Shown in pieces: positions 9,374 to 16,346 of a DNA stretch of 37,048 nt. Within the stretch, counting starts at the first letter, position 1, and every line of letters begins with the position of its first letter. The DNA is from Phycisphaera sp. Lineage in GTDB: Bacteria; Planctomycetota; Phycisphaerae; Phycisphaerales; Zrk34. The DNA is taken from positions 1 to 37,048 of the forward strand of contig WGMA01000084.1 in assembly GCA_016125285.1 (NCBI GenBank), read 5' to 3'. The notes beneath the pieces are model-generated. The model was given only the letters and a program-made list of their open reading frames with translations. It was not told the origin of the DNA and searched no databases. A program made the position numbers and the translations under genes.

Positions 9374-10222
9374 ATGTCTGACCTGATCATCGCGTTCATC
9401 GTGCTCGTCGTCGTGTCTGCGCTGCTGGCGTGGGCGGGGTGGTGCTGCGGGCGCGTGCGACAGCGGTGGGTCGTCACGCTCGTGATGGGCGCGGCGGTCG
9501 CGGCGTGCGTGTTGTTTCTCTATTTCCTGCAGGACCGGCCGATCCTCGCTCGGCTGATCCCGTGGTCGGGCGTCGTCGTGCTCGGCGCGTGGGGCGTGCC
9601 GCTGTCGGCGTTCGGCGCGGGTGTGTTGATGACGGCGGGTCGCAGCCGGATGTGGCTGCGCGTCGTGTTCGCCGTCGCGCTGCTCGGCGCGGGCGCCTAC
9701 AGCAGCCTCATCCGGTTCACCGGCGACGTGCCGGCGTGTCGCGATCGCTGGATCGGCAACGTCTGTCTCCAGTCGCGCGACGGCAACTGCGGGCCCGCCG
9801 CGGCCGCGACACTCCTCGCCGCCCGCGACATCCACGCCGCCGAGGCCGAGATGGCTCGGCTTTGTCTTACGGGTCACAGCGGCACCACCTACCTCGGCCT
9901 CTATCGCGGACTCAAACGCGCCACCGCCGACACCGAGTGGGACGTCGAGCCGTTCACCGGCACGCCCGACGATCTGCGTAACATCGACGGCCCGGCGATC
10001 CTCTGGCTGATGCTTACCGACGAGGCCGCCCTCAACGACTCGCGCTACGAACAGCGTTGGGGTTGGCAATTTAACGTGCCGCACGCGGTGGTGCTGCTCG
10101 GCTTCAGCGACTCGGGTCGCCCGATCATCGGCGACCCCGCCGTCGGACCGGAGATGTGGGGCATGAACGCGCTGGACACGCTGTGGCGCGACGGCCGCGC
10201 GCTGCGGCTCGTGCGACGGTAG
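9374..10222 (+). CDS. membrane-anchored C39-like cysteine peptidase
   Basis: This 282-aa protein has three or four N-terminal transmembrane helices (about residues 3-24, 34-52, 60-82 and 92-110), then a papain-like domain of the C39 type. The catalytic set is visible: Cys139 in GNCGPAAAATLLAARD, His237 in VPHAVVLLGF and Asp254 in GDPAVG. C39 peptidases normally form the N-terminal domain of bacteriocin-exporting ABC transporters, where they cleave double-glycine leaders; here the domain stands alone at the C-terminus with no ATPase. The membrane topology would decide whether it faces the cytoplasm or the periplasm. The substrate is unknown and no double-glycine leader gene was seen nearby. 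The start at 9374 has no good Shine-Dalgarno sequence. The gene ends 4 nt from the stop of the convergent DUF4432 gene. Confidence 0.8.
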   Translation: MSDLIIAFIVLVVVSALLAWAGWCCGRVRQRWVVTLVMGAAVAACVLFLYFLQDRPILARLIPWSGVVVLGAWGVPLSAFGAGVLMTAGRSRMWLRVVFAVALLGAGAYSSLIRFTGDVPACRDRWIGNVCLQSRDGNCGPAAAATLLAARDIHAAEAEMARLCLTGHSGTTYLGLYRGLKRATADTEWDVEPFTGTPDDLRNIDGPAILWLMLTDEAALNDSRYEQRWGWQFNVPHAVVLLGFSDSGRPIIGDPAVGPEMWGMNALDTLWRDGRALRLVRR

Positions 10223-10226
10223 GTTC

Positions 10227-11405
10227 TTACGCCGGCGGCGCGCTGTCGTAGGTCGTCTCCGCGTCGCCCTGCAGCGCGGCGATGTCTTCGGTGGTCGCGC
10301 TGACGGCGTCGGCGTCGGGCTGGATCGCGATCTCGATCGACGTTTCGTGTGACGCGCCGCTGGCGAGCTTCATCACGCGGCCGGCCTTGCGTTCGCTGGG
10401 GCGCGGGTACGGGTAGTTCGTGCCGGGCTCCAAGCCCGTGACGTACCCGTCGGACTCCGGCTGCGTGTTCTTCCAGATCGTGAAGCACGGCAGCGCCGCC
10501 TTCCGCCACGACAGCGACACGCCGCGGTCCGCCTTGGCGTTCTGCAGCATCACCCTGGTCCAGCCCTCGTCGTCCGTGCACAGGTCGAGCATATAGTTCT
10601 GCTCGCTGTAGCCGACGGTCGGCGGGCCGATCTTCGCGTAGTTCTCCACGCCACCCTCGGTGGCGCGCTCGGTCATCGGCGTGACACGCGTCGCGGCCGC
10701 GACGATCCTCGCGCCGTCCTCCAGCAGCGGCGTGCCGTGGTTGACGTGATATAGCAGGCAGAACTCCTCTTCGCCCGAGCCGCGGTTGGTGATCGTGTCC
10801 GACACGCGGAAGCTCGACTCGCCGGGCACCGTGCTGATCTCCGTGCCCAGCGCGAACTTCGGCCCGAACAGCGACTCCTCCCGCACCAGTCCGCGGATCG
10901 TGATCCGGTACGGCGCCTCCTGCTGCACGAGCACCTCGACCTCCGACGCGGGCAGGTTCGAGATCTTGCCGTGCAGCGTCAGGTTGTTCGCCGGCGCCTC
11001 GCCGGGCGCGTGATGGTGCGTGTCTTCACACGGCGCGCCGAACCACTCCAGCCCGCAGCGGGCGACGTACTCGTTGAACCCTTCCAGCCAGCCGATGCCG
11101 CCGCGTGCGTCCGGCTCGATCCAGTTCGGGTGCACGACCTCAGTGACGGGCGAGTCCCATCCGAGCCGCACATCGCCGCACTCGGCGTCGAGGATGTTCA
11201 TCCCGCGCGTCGCGACGATGCGGAGTTTCATCCGCCCGTTGTCGACGACGATCAGGTCCACGCCTTCCTGCCGCCCGCCGTGCAGGCGCACCTTGCGGAC
11301 GGACCAGTTCACCGGACAGTCCGGCGTGACCTGCTCCCGCGAGACATGAAACGCGTCGACGTTGACGTTGAGCCGACTGCTGATGATGGTCTGGTGAAAT
11401 GTCAT
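10227..11405 (-). CDS. DUF4432 family protein (aldose 1-epimerase-like fold)
   Basis: This 392-aa protein matches the DUF4432 family of the galactose-mutarotase-like superfamily. Diagnostic stretches are LIVVDNGRMKLRIVATRGMNI near the start, GWLEGFNEYVARCGLEWFGAP, NNLTLHGKISNLPA, a central LLYHVNHGTPLLEDGA and a C-terminal LEPGTNYPYPRP. Mutarotase-like proteins bind sugars or sugar derivatives at conserved His residues; several His are present (HHHAPGE, LHGK, YHVNHG). The last 30 or so residues (DADAVSATTEDI...) are an acidic unconserved tail. No signal peptide is visible, so the protein is probably cytoplasmic. It lies 101 nt downstream of hisB on the same strand, separated by heptad repeats, and is unlikely to act in histidine synthesis. 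Confidence 0.83.
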   Translation of the reverse strand: MTFHQTIISSRLNVNVDAFHVSREQVTPDCPVNWSVRKVRLHGGRQEGVDLIVVDNGRMKLRIVATRGMNILDAECGDVRLGWDSPVTEVVHPNWIEPDARGGIGWLEGFNEYVARCGLEWFGAPCEDTHHHAPGEAPANNLTLHGKISNLPASEVEVLVQQEAPYRITIRGLVREESLFGPKFALGTEISTVPGESSFRVSDTITNRGSGEEEFCLLYHVNHGTPLLEDGARIVAAATRVTPMTERATEGGVENYAKIGPPTVGYSEQNYMLDLCTDDEGWTRVMLQNAKADRGVSLSWRKAALPCFTIWKNTQPESDGYVTGLEPGTNYPYPRPSERKAGRVMKLASGASHETSIEIAIQPDADAVSATTEDIAALQGDAETTYDSAPPA

Positions 11406-11414
11406 GAGTCACCC

Positions 11415-11508
11415 GATGCTGGATGCCGCGCGACTGCGTCGCTGATGCTGGATGTTGGATTGTGGTTGTCCGAGCTGACCGCTGACTCCTGTCTCCTGAC
11501 CACTGATC
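11415..11508. repeat. two heptad repeat families between hisB and the DUF4432 gene
   Basis: At 11415-11464 there are GATGCTG/GATGCCG units and, after a short break, GATGCTG, GATGTTG, GATTGTG. At 11474-11508 there are GCTGACC, GCTGACT, CCTGTCT, CCTGACC, ACTGATC, the complement of the TCAGG family after rho. The last unit runs into the hisB stop codon (11507-11509). The first family uses the same word as the array at 13338-13393. Confidence 0.8.
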
Positions 11509-12100
11509 AAAGCGACCCCTTCGTCGAGGGGATCTCGTCGTGCGTGATCTTCACCGCGTCGCGCAGGGCGCGGCCGAAGGCCTTGAAGATGCCCTCGGCG
11601 ATGTGGTGGTTGTTCGAGCCCCACGGCACGTGGATGTGCAGGTTCATCATCGCGTTGGCCGCGACGGCGTTGAAGAACTCCTCGACGAGCTGCACGTCGA
11701 ACCTGCCCGCGACCGGCGGATCGTCGCCGAAGCCCACGAACTGCACGTTGAACACGAACGACATGCGGCCGGACAGGTCGAGCGTCACCTGCGCCAGCGT
11801 CTCGTCCATCGGCACAGACGCGAAGCCGTAACGCTCGATGCCCTTCTTGTCGCCCAGCGCGTCGGCGATCGCCTGCCCGAGCACGATGCCGACGTCCTCG
11901 ACGGTGTGGTGATCGTCGATGTGCGTGTCGCCCATCGCGTTGACGTTGAACCCGAGCCGGCCGTGCTTGGCGATGTGGTCGAGCATGTGATCGAAGAAGC
12001 CGATGCCCGTGTCGATGTTGCGAGCCCCGCCGTCGAGATCGAGGCGCAGGTCGATGCTGGTCTCGTTGGTCTTACGCGCGATGTGGGATGAGCGTGACAT
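11507..12100 (-). CDS. hisB: imidazoleglycerol-phosphate dehydratase
   Basis: This 197-aa protein is the monofunctional bacterial form, without the histidinol-phosphatase domain of E. coli HisB. It removes water from imidazole glycerol phosphate to give imidazole acetol phosphate, the sixth step of histidine synthesis. The manganese-binding His-rich motifs are intact: FFDHMLDHIAKHG, THIDDHHTVEDVG, HIHVPWGSNNHHIAEGIFKA. The protein begins SRSSHIARKTNETSIDLRL, as expected. It lies 40 nt downstream of hisC, whose product acts on its product, so the pair makes a short operon that the DUF4432 gene may join. An 8-bp-period repeat occupies the hisC-hisB gap. Confidence 0.97.
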   Translation of the reverse strand: MSRSSHIARKTNETSIDLRLDLDGGARNIDTGIGFFDHMLDHIAKHGRLGFNVNAMGDTHIDDHHTVEDVGIVLGQAIADALGDKKGIERYGFASVPMDETLAQVTLDLSGRMSFVFNVQFVGFGDDPPVAGRFDVQLVEEFFNAVAANAMMNLHIHVPWGSNNHHIAEGIFKAFGRALRDAVKITHDEIPSTKGSL

Positions 12101-12113
12101 GGTATTGGCCTTT

Positions 12114-12140
12114 GTCTCGGTGCCTCAGTGCCTCTCTGTT
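12114..12140. repeat. 8-bp-period repeat between hisC and hisB
   Basis: The units GTCTCGGT, GCCTCAGT and GCCTCTCT (12114-12137) directly abut the hisC stop codon (12141-12143). They are a degenerate version of the CTCTGTGN words at 2901-2927, here inside a two-gene operon. Confidence 0.7.
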
Positions 12141-13208
12141 TTACAGCAACTCACCCATCGCCCCAAGCAGCGCGTCGTTCTGGTCGGGCGTGCCGATGGT
12201 GATGCGGAGCTTGTCACGCAGGCGGTCGGCGTCGAAGTAGCGGACGAAGATGCTGCGCTGCTTGAGCGCGGCGTAGAGGGTCGCGGCGTCGGGGTGCGTC
12301 GCGAGCACGAAGTTGGTCTGGCTGGGCACGCACGTCAGGCCGAGGTCCATCAGGGCGGTGATCACGCGGGCGCGTTCGTCGCGGACGGCGTCCCACGACT
12401 TGCGGGCGTCGTCGCGCGACAGCAGGGCGGCGATGGCGAGGCGCTGAGCGACGGCGTCGACGTTGTAGCTGTCCTTGGTCTTGGTGAGCATCGGCTCGAT
12501 CAGGCCGGGGTCGCCGATGCCGTAGCCGAAGCGCAGCCCGGCGAGGGAGTAGCCCTTGCTGAGCGTGCGGAGCAGCAGCACGTTGTCGAGCGCCTTGACG
12601 ATCTCGATCGCGTCGTATTTCAGCTCGGGGGTGACAAAGTCGACGTAGGCCTCGTCGATGAGCAGCACGCCGTCGAGTTCCTCGGCGAGGGCGGTCAGCG
12701 TCTCGGCGCGGGTGAGCAGGCCGGACGGCGCGTGCGGGTTGACGACGAAGGTGAGCTGGACGCCGGCGTCGTTGAGCTGCTCGGCGACGTCGGTCGGCGT
12801 GGGGATCGACCAGTCGTCGTTGAGCGGCACGGCGTGGACGGGCGAGTCGTGCACCGCCGCGAGCACGGGGTACAGCGAGTAGCACGGGTCGAGCGTGCCG
12901 ATGGCGCGGCCGGGCTCGACGAACGTGGTGATCGCCAGACGTAGCAGCTCGTCGCCGGCGTTCGTGGCGATCAGTTCTTCGACGTGCAGGTCGTGCACCG
13001 CCGCGGCGACCTCGCGGAACGGCGTGGCCAGCGGCGGGGGGTAGCGCCGCAGCATGTCCGGTTCGATTGCCTGCAGAGCCGCCATCACCGCGTCGGTCGG
13101 TGGGTACGGGTTCTCGTTGGTGTTCAGCTTGACCACCGACGCGTCGGCGGGCTGTTCGCCGGGCGTGTAGCCGTGCATGCGCTGGATGTTGGGCCGTTCG
13201 TAGGACAT
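12141..13208 (-). CDS. hisC: histidinol-phosphate aminotransferase
   Basis: This 355-aa PLP enzyme of fold type I moves an amino group from glutamate to imidazole acetol phosphate in histidine synthesis. The substrate-phosphate region VVKLNTNENPYPP is near the start. The cofactor residues are visible: Asn157 in VVNPHAPSG (the usual form is NPNNPTG), Asp185 and Tyr188 in LLIDEAYVDF, the Schiff-base Lys218 in LRTLSKGYSLAGLRFGYG and the Arg of LRITIGT. The ATG at 13208 starts the conserved frame (MSYERPNIQRMHGY); an open frame further upstream is only translated heptad repeat. TACAAT lies 10 nt before the ATG with no Shine-Dalgarno site, so the message may be leaderless. No other his genes are in the window. 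Confidence 0.95.
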   Translation of the reverse strand: MSYERPNIQRMHGYTPGEQPADASVVKLNTNENPYPPTDAVMAALQAIEPDMLRRYPPPLATPFREVAAAVHDLHVEELIATNAGDELLRLAITTFVEPGRAIGTLDPCYSLYPVLAAVHDSPVHAVPLNDDWSIPTPTDVAEQLNDAGVQLTFVVNPHAPSGLLTRAETLTALAEELDGVLLIDEAYVDFVTPELKYDAIEIVKALDNVLLLRTLSKGYSLAGLRFGYGIGDPGLIEPMLTKTKDSYNVDAVAQRLAIAALLSRDDARKSWDAVRDERARVITALMDLGLTCVPSQTNFVLATHPDAATLYAALKQRSIFVRYFDADRLRDKLRITIGTPDQNDALLGAMGELL

Positions 13209-13218
13209 CGCGAGGGAG

Positions 13219-13247
13219 ATTGTACCGAGGCGGGCACGGGGTGCCAG
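13219..13247 (-). promoter_or_regulatory. hisC promoter, probably leaderless
   Basis: On the minus strand, CTGGCA (complement of 13242-13247), 17 nt, then TACAAT (complement of 13219-13224). The -10 ends 10 nt before the hisC ATG, so transcription would start at or next to the start codon. Confidence 0.5.
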
Positions 13248-13272
13248 ATGCGGGATGGGTCGCTGCGCTTCC

Positions 13273-13393
13273 GATGCTCGATGCTGGATGGCTCGCTGCG
13301 ATCGCGATGCTGGATCGGCGTGGGTATACGATCGACACATCCAGCATCCAGCATCCAGCATCCAGCATCCAGCATCCAGCATCCAGCATCCAG
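13273..13393. repeat. inverted heptad array (CATCCAG)8 in the hisC-nudF divergent gap
   Basis: Eight perfect tandem copies of CATCCAG fill 13338-13393, followed by a degenerate TATCCGC. Upstream, the complementary words occur as GATGCTC-GATGCTG-GATGG (13273-13290) and GATGCTG-GAT (13306-13315), so the region can fold on itself. The array lies between the two divergent promoters and is the largest part of the 239-nt gap. Frames open across it only because a 7-bp repeat cycles through all frames; they are not genes. Confidence 0.92.
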
Positions 13394-13412
13394 TATCCGC
13401 CGCCCCCGGAAC

Positions 13413-13440
13413 TTGTCACGGCTACCGCCGCCCGTATCAT
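13413..13440 (+). promoter_or_regulatory. NUDIX gene promoter, probably leaderless
   Basis: TTGTCA (13413-13418), 16 nt, TATCAT (13435-13440): five of six consensus matches in each hexamer. The -10 ends 7 nt before the ATG at 13448, which fits a leaderless message. Confidence 0.6.
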
Positions 13441-13447
13441 CGCCCGC

Positions 13448-13969
13448 ATGAATACCGAATCTAACGAACGCCGCGTGCTCACCAGCGAAAAGTTCGCCGT
13501 CGACCTCGTCCCCGTGACGCTCAACGACGGCCGCGTCGTCGACAAGCACCGCATCACCCACCCCGGCGCGGTGATCATCCTGCCCGTGCTCGACGACGGC
13601 CGCGTGGTGATGATCCGCAACTTCCGCTACTCGGTGGGCCGTGAGCTGTGGGAACTGCCGGCCGGGACGCTCGAGGTCGGCGAAGACCCCGCGCTGTGCG
13701 CCGGGCGCGAGCTGATCGAGGAGGCGGGCTACGAGGCGTCGAGCATCGAGCCGATCAGCGCGTTCTTCACGATGCCCGGCCTGTGCACCGAGCGGATGCA
13801 CGCGTACGTCGCGCGCGGCCTGACGCACGTCGGCCAGGCGCTGGAGGAGAACGAACACATCGAGGTGGAGATCGTCACGATGGACGACGCGCTGGCGATG
13901 ATCCGCGACGGACGCATCGAGGACGGCAAGACGATCGCGACGCTGCTGATGCACCACGTGTACGGCTGA
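13448..13969 (+). CDS. NUDIX hydrolase, ADP-ribose pyrophosphatase-like
   Basis: This 173-aa cytoplasmic hydrolase splits a nucleoside diphosphate linked to another moiety. The full Nudix box G-x5-E-x7-RELIEEAGY spans residues 73-95 (starts GTLEVGED) and supplies the metal-binding glutamates. The preceding ELPAG and the pattern VVMIRNFRYSVGRELWELPAG match the ADP-ribose pyrophosphatase (NudF) group, and FFTMPGLCTERMHAYVA is the typical region after the box. The substrate is inferred from similarity only. The start at 13448 follows a promoter-like TATCAT by 7 nt; there is no Shine-Dalgarno site. A pair of palindromic repeats starts 7 nt after the stop. Confidence 0.9.
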   Translation: MNTESNERRVLTSEKFAVDLVPVTLNDGRVVDKHRITHPGAVIILPVLDDGRVVMIRNFRYSVGRELWELPAGTLEVGEDPALCAGRELIEEAGYEASSIEPISAFFTMPGLCTERMHAYVARGLTHVGQALEENEHIEVEIVTMDDALAMIRDGRIEDGKTIATLLMHHVYG

Positions 13970-13976
13970 AAGAACG

Positions 13977-14104
13977 CCTCTCCCCCAAGTGGGGGAGAGG
14001 TTGGGTGAGGGGGATGGATCAGCAAACACGCTGGCGACTCGCTGATCATGCGCGGTGTTCGAAGGATTGACCCTCACCCCAGCCATCTCCCTTGAAGGGA
14101 GAGG
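13977..14104. repeat. inverted pair of palindromic REP-like units
   Basis: Unit 1 is a perfect 10-bp hairpin, CCTCTCCCCC-AAGT-GGGGGAGAGG (13977-14000), followed by TTGGGTGAGGGGG. Unit 2, on the opposite strand, contains TCTCCCT-TGA-AGGGAGA (14086-14102) preceded by CCCTCACCCC (14071-14080). Both therefore have the layout hairpin plus GGGTGAGGG tail, facing each other across about 60 nt. They fill most of the gap between the NUDIX and rhomboid genes. Similar units are widespread in bacterial intergenic DNA. Unit 1 could also end NUDIX transcripts. Confidence 0.88.
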
Positions 14105-14132
14105 ATGTCAAGGCGTCGCTCGTTTGATCCGC

Positions 14133-14138
14133 TACACT
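14133..14138 (+). promoter_or_regulatory. -10-like element of the rhomboid gene
   Basis: TACACT lies 9 nt before the ATG at 14148, and no Shine-Dalgarno sequence is present. No good -35 hexamer was found, so the call rests on position and on the same pattern at neighbouring genes. Confidence 0.3.
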
Positions 14139-14147
14139 TCCCTTGTC

Positions 14148-15122
14148 ATGGGAATGCAGGACCGAGACTGGTACCGCGAGGACGATCCGCGGCGCACGAC
14201 GGCGGGCATGGGCAGCCCCGGCGATGCGCACGGCGAGCTCGGCGTGCGCCTGCGCGGCTGGTCCGTCACGACGTGGCTGCTGGTGATCAACATCGCGGTA
14301 TTCGTGATCGACGCCGTGCTGCTTGGAGCAGGCGTGGGTCACAACATCACGTACAGATTTCCGATGGACGGCAAGGTGCATGAGTTGCACGATGCAATCG
14401 GGGTGCTCGACTATTGGGGCTACTTCTCGATCGACACGCTGAGGCAGGGGCAGGTCTGGCGCGTGCTGACGTTCCAGTTCCTGCACGCCAACGTGATGCA
14501 CATCCTGTTCAACATGATCGGCCTGTTCTTCTTCGGGCCGATGATCGAGTACTACCTCGGCTCGAAGCGGTTCCTGGCGTTCTACCTGCTTTGCGGGATG
14601 GCGGGGGCGGTGGCGTACACGGGGCTGTGGTCGGCCGGCGTGCTGGTGCACTCGTCGGCGACCCACCTGGTCGGCGCGTCGGCGGGGATCTTCGGCATCC
14701 TGATCGGCGGGGCGGTGGTCGCGCCGAACTCACGCGTGCTGATCTACGGCATCATCCCGATGAAGCTGCGCACGCTGGCATGGCTGCTGGTCGGCGTTGG
14801 GGCGTACACGGTGCTGACGCGCGGCGGCAACGCCGGCGGCGAGGCGGGGCACCTCGGCGGGGCGCTGCTGGGGTTCGTGCTGATCAACCGGCCGCGCTGG
14901 CTCGACTGGGCGGACCGCATCGGGTTCGGTGGACGGACTGGACCGCGTGCGCCGCGCCGGGCGTGGGCGACCAAGAGCGAAAAGCCGCCCAAACCCTCGC
15001 GCAGCGAGGCGGAGATCGACCGCATCCTCGAGAAGGTCAGCAAGCAGGGCCTGGCGAGCCTGACCGACGACGAGAAACGCGCGCTGGCCGAGGACACCGA
15101 GCGGAAACGCGCAGGACGCTGA
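14148..15122 (+). CDS. rhomboid family intramembrane serine protease
   Basis: This 324-aa polytopic inner-membrane protease cleaves transmembrane segments of substrate proteins. The catalytic dyad is visible: Ser178 in LVGASAGIFG and His235 in GEAGHLGGALLG. The conserved HANVMHILFNMIG (residues 113-125, His and Asn of the oxyanion region) precedes them. About six helices lie between residues 40 and 248. A soluble C-terminal part carries SEAEIDRILEKVSKQGLASL (about 286-315), similar to the DUF6576 tail of some rhomboids. The next gene, a site-2-type protease, ends in almost the same tail. The start at 14148 (MGMQDRDWYREDD) follows TACACT by 9 nt without a Shine-Dalgarno site; ATG 14154 is an alternative. 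Confidence 0.92.
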   Translation: MGMQDRDWYREDDPRRTTAGMGSPGDAHGELGVRLRGWSVTTWLLVINIAVFVIDAVLLGAGVGHNITYRFPMDGKVHELHDAIGVLDYWGYFSIDTLRQGQVWRVLTFQFLHANVMHILFNMIGLFFFGPMIEYYLGSKRFLAFYLLCGMAGAVAYTGLWSAGVLVHSSATHLVGASAGIFGILIGGAVVAPNSRVLIYGIIPMKLRTLAWLLVGVGAYTVLTRGGNAGGEAGHLGGALLGFVLINRPRWLDWADRIGFGGRTGPRAPRRAWATKSEKPPKPSRSEAEIDRILEKVSKQGLASLTDDEKRALAEDTERKRAGR

Positions 15123-15156
15123 CGCGGCGACGTGCGTGTGAATGACCGGGGCAAGG

Positions 15157-15162
15157 TAAAAT
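15157..15162 (+). promoter_or_regulatory. -10-like element of the M50 protease gene
   Basis: TAAAAT lies 9 nt before the ATG at 15172, in the 49-nt gap after the rhomboid gene. No clear -35 was found. If used, it would give a leaderless message for the second protease independent of the first. Confidence 0.35.
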
Positions 15163-15171
15163 CAGGCAGAC

Positions 15172-16251
15172 ATGGGCTACGACGACCGACATTACGCCGA
15201 CGGCTTCAACGACGGCCCGGACGGCGGCAGCTTCTTCGGCAAGCTGTCGCGGCTGCTGATGTGGTCGTTCCCGGTCGGCACGTACTTCGACATCGCGGTG
15301 CGCGTGAATTTCTGGTTCATCCCGCTGTTCGTCGGGCGGCTGATGTACGACGTGGAGAAGGGCGGGATGGATGTCCTTCCGTGGTCGTTCCGTTGGATGG
15401 CGGTGATGTTCTTCAGCGTGCTGCTGCACGAGTTTGGGCACTGCTTCGCGTGCCGCGCGGTGGGCGGACAGGCGAACGACATCCTGATGTGGCCGCTGGG
15501 TGGGCTGGCGATGTGTCTGCCGCCGCGGCGACCCTGGCCGGAGTTTGTGACGGTGGTGTGGGGCCCGCTGGTGACGCTTATCCTGGCGTTGGGATCGTTC
15601 GGGATATTGGTGATGGTGACGGGCGAGTGGCTGCCGGTGTCACTGAATCCGCTGACGCCGTGGCGCTCGCGTCCCGAGGCGGGGATCAGCGGGCTCGTCG
15701 AGGACACGTTCCTCATCAACTACATCCTGCTGCTGTTCAACCTTGCGTTGCTGTTCTACCCGTTCGACGGCGGACGCCTGGTGCAGGTCGCGCTGTGGAA
15801 GAAGCTCGGGTACTTCAAGAGCATGGTCGTGGCGACGGGTGTGGGCATGGGCGGGGCGATCCTCATCGGCATGCTCGGGTTGTCGTTCGGCGAACTGATG
15901 ATCGTGCTCGTCGCGGTGTTCGGGTTCATCACCTGCTACCAGCAGCGCAAGCAGCTGAAGATGGCGGGGCCCGGCGCGTTCATGGACGACCACGGCGAGT
16001 CGTGGAAGACGGGCAAGATGACGTTCGGCGACTACCACGTCGACGACGAAGACAGCGAAGGGTTCTTCGAGCGGCGACGGCGGCTCAAGGCCGAGGCGCG
16101 GCGGGCGAAGCAGCGTGCGGCGCAGGAGGCGCTCGACGCGGAGATCGACCGCATCCTCGAAAAGGTCAGCGAGCAGGGCATGCAGAGCCTGTCGGCGAAA
16201 GAGAAGCGGACGCTGCAGACGAAGACGGAGCAGGAGCGGAAGGCGAAATGA
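15172..16251 (+). CDS. site-2 protease-like M50 family metalloprotease
   Basis: This 359-aa inner-membrane zinc protease has the metal-binding motif HEFGH at residues 86-90 (FSVLLHEFGHCFACR) and the third ligand Asp199 in LFYPFDGGRL, the M50 equivalent of NxxPxPxLDGG. Such enzymes cut membrane-embedded helices during regulated intramembrane proteolysis. There is no PDZ domain, so it resembles the compact SpoIVFB-like or group III forms rather than RseP. Helices flank the HEFGH segment and continue to about residue 255. A soluble tail of about 100 residues ends in AEIDRILEKVSEQGMQSL (from residue 323), matching the tail of the adjacent rhomboid. Two intramembrane proteases of different chemistry with one shared tail suggest a common partner or substrate. 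The start at 15172 follows TAAAAT by 9 nt. Confidence 0.92.
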   Translation: MGYDDRHYADGFNDGPDGGSFFGKLSRLLMWSFPVGTYFDIAVRVNFWFIPLFVGRLMYDVEKGGMDVLPWSFRWMAVMFFSVLLHEFGHCFACRAVGGQANDILMWPLGGLAMCLPPRRPWPEFVTVVWGPLVTLILALGSFGILVMVTGEWLPVSLNPLTPWRSRPEAGISGLVEDTFLINYILLLFNLALLFYPFDGGRLVQVALWKKLGYFKSMVVATGVGMGGAILIGMLGLSFGELMIVLVAVFGFITCYQQRKQLKMAGPGAFMDDHGESWKTGKMTFGDYHVDDEDSEGFFERRRRLKAEARRAKQRAAQEALDAEIDRILEKVSEQGMQSLSAKEKRTLQTKTEQERKAK

Positions 16252-16309
16252 CTCACGCGCGGGTTTACCCGGGACTGCGCTGCGCTTCGCCCCGGCTTGT
16301 GTGGGGCCA

Positions 16310-16338
16310 TGGTCACGTGGCGTCGATCGCCGTATGAT
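16310..16338 (+). promoter_or_regulatory. tgt promoter, probably leaderless
   Basis: TGGTCA (16310-16315), 17 nt, TATGAT (16333-16338). The -10 ends 8 nt before the tgt ATG and there is no Shine-Dalgarno site. Confidence 0.5.
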
Positions 16339-16346
16339 CCGCGACC

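Noticed and set aside
10227-13208. A histidine operon extended to the DUF4432 gene
   Set aside because: The DUF4432 protein has no role in histidine synthesis, and the 101-nt gap is filled with repeats. Co-transcription is possible but functional membership is not supported.
13338-13393. A CRISPR-like array
   Set aside because: The units are 7 bp and directly adjacent with no spacers, and no cas genes are near.
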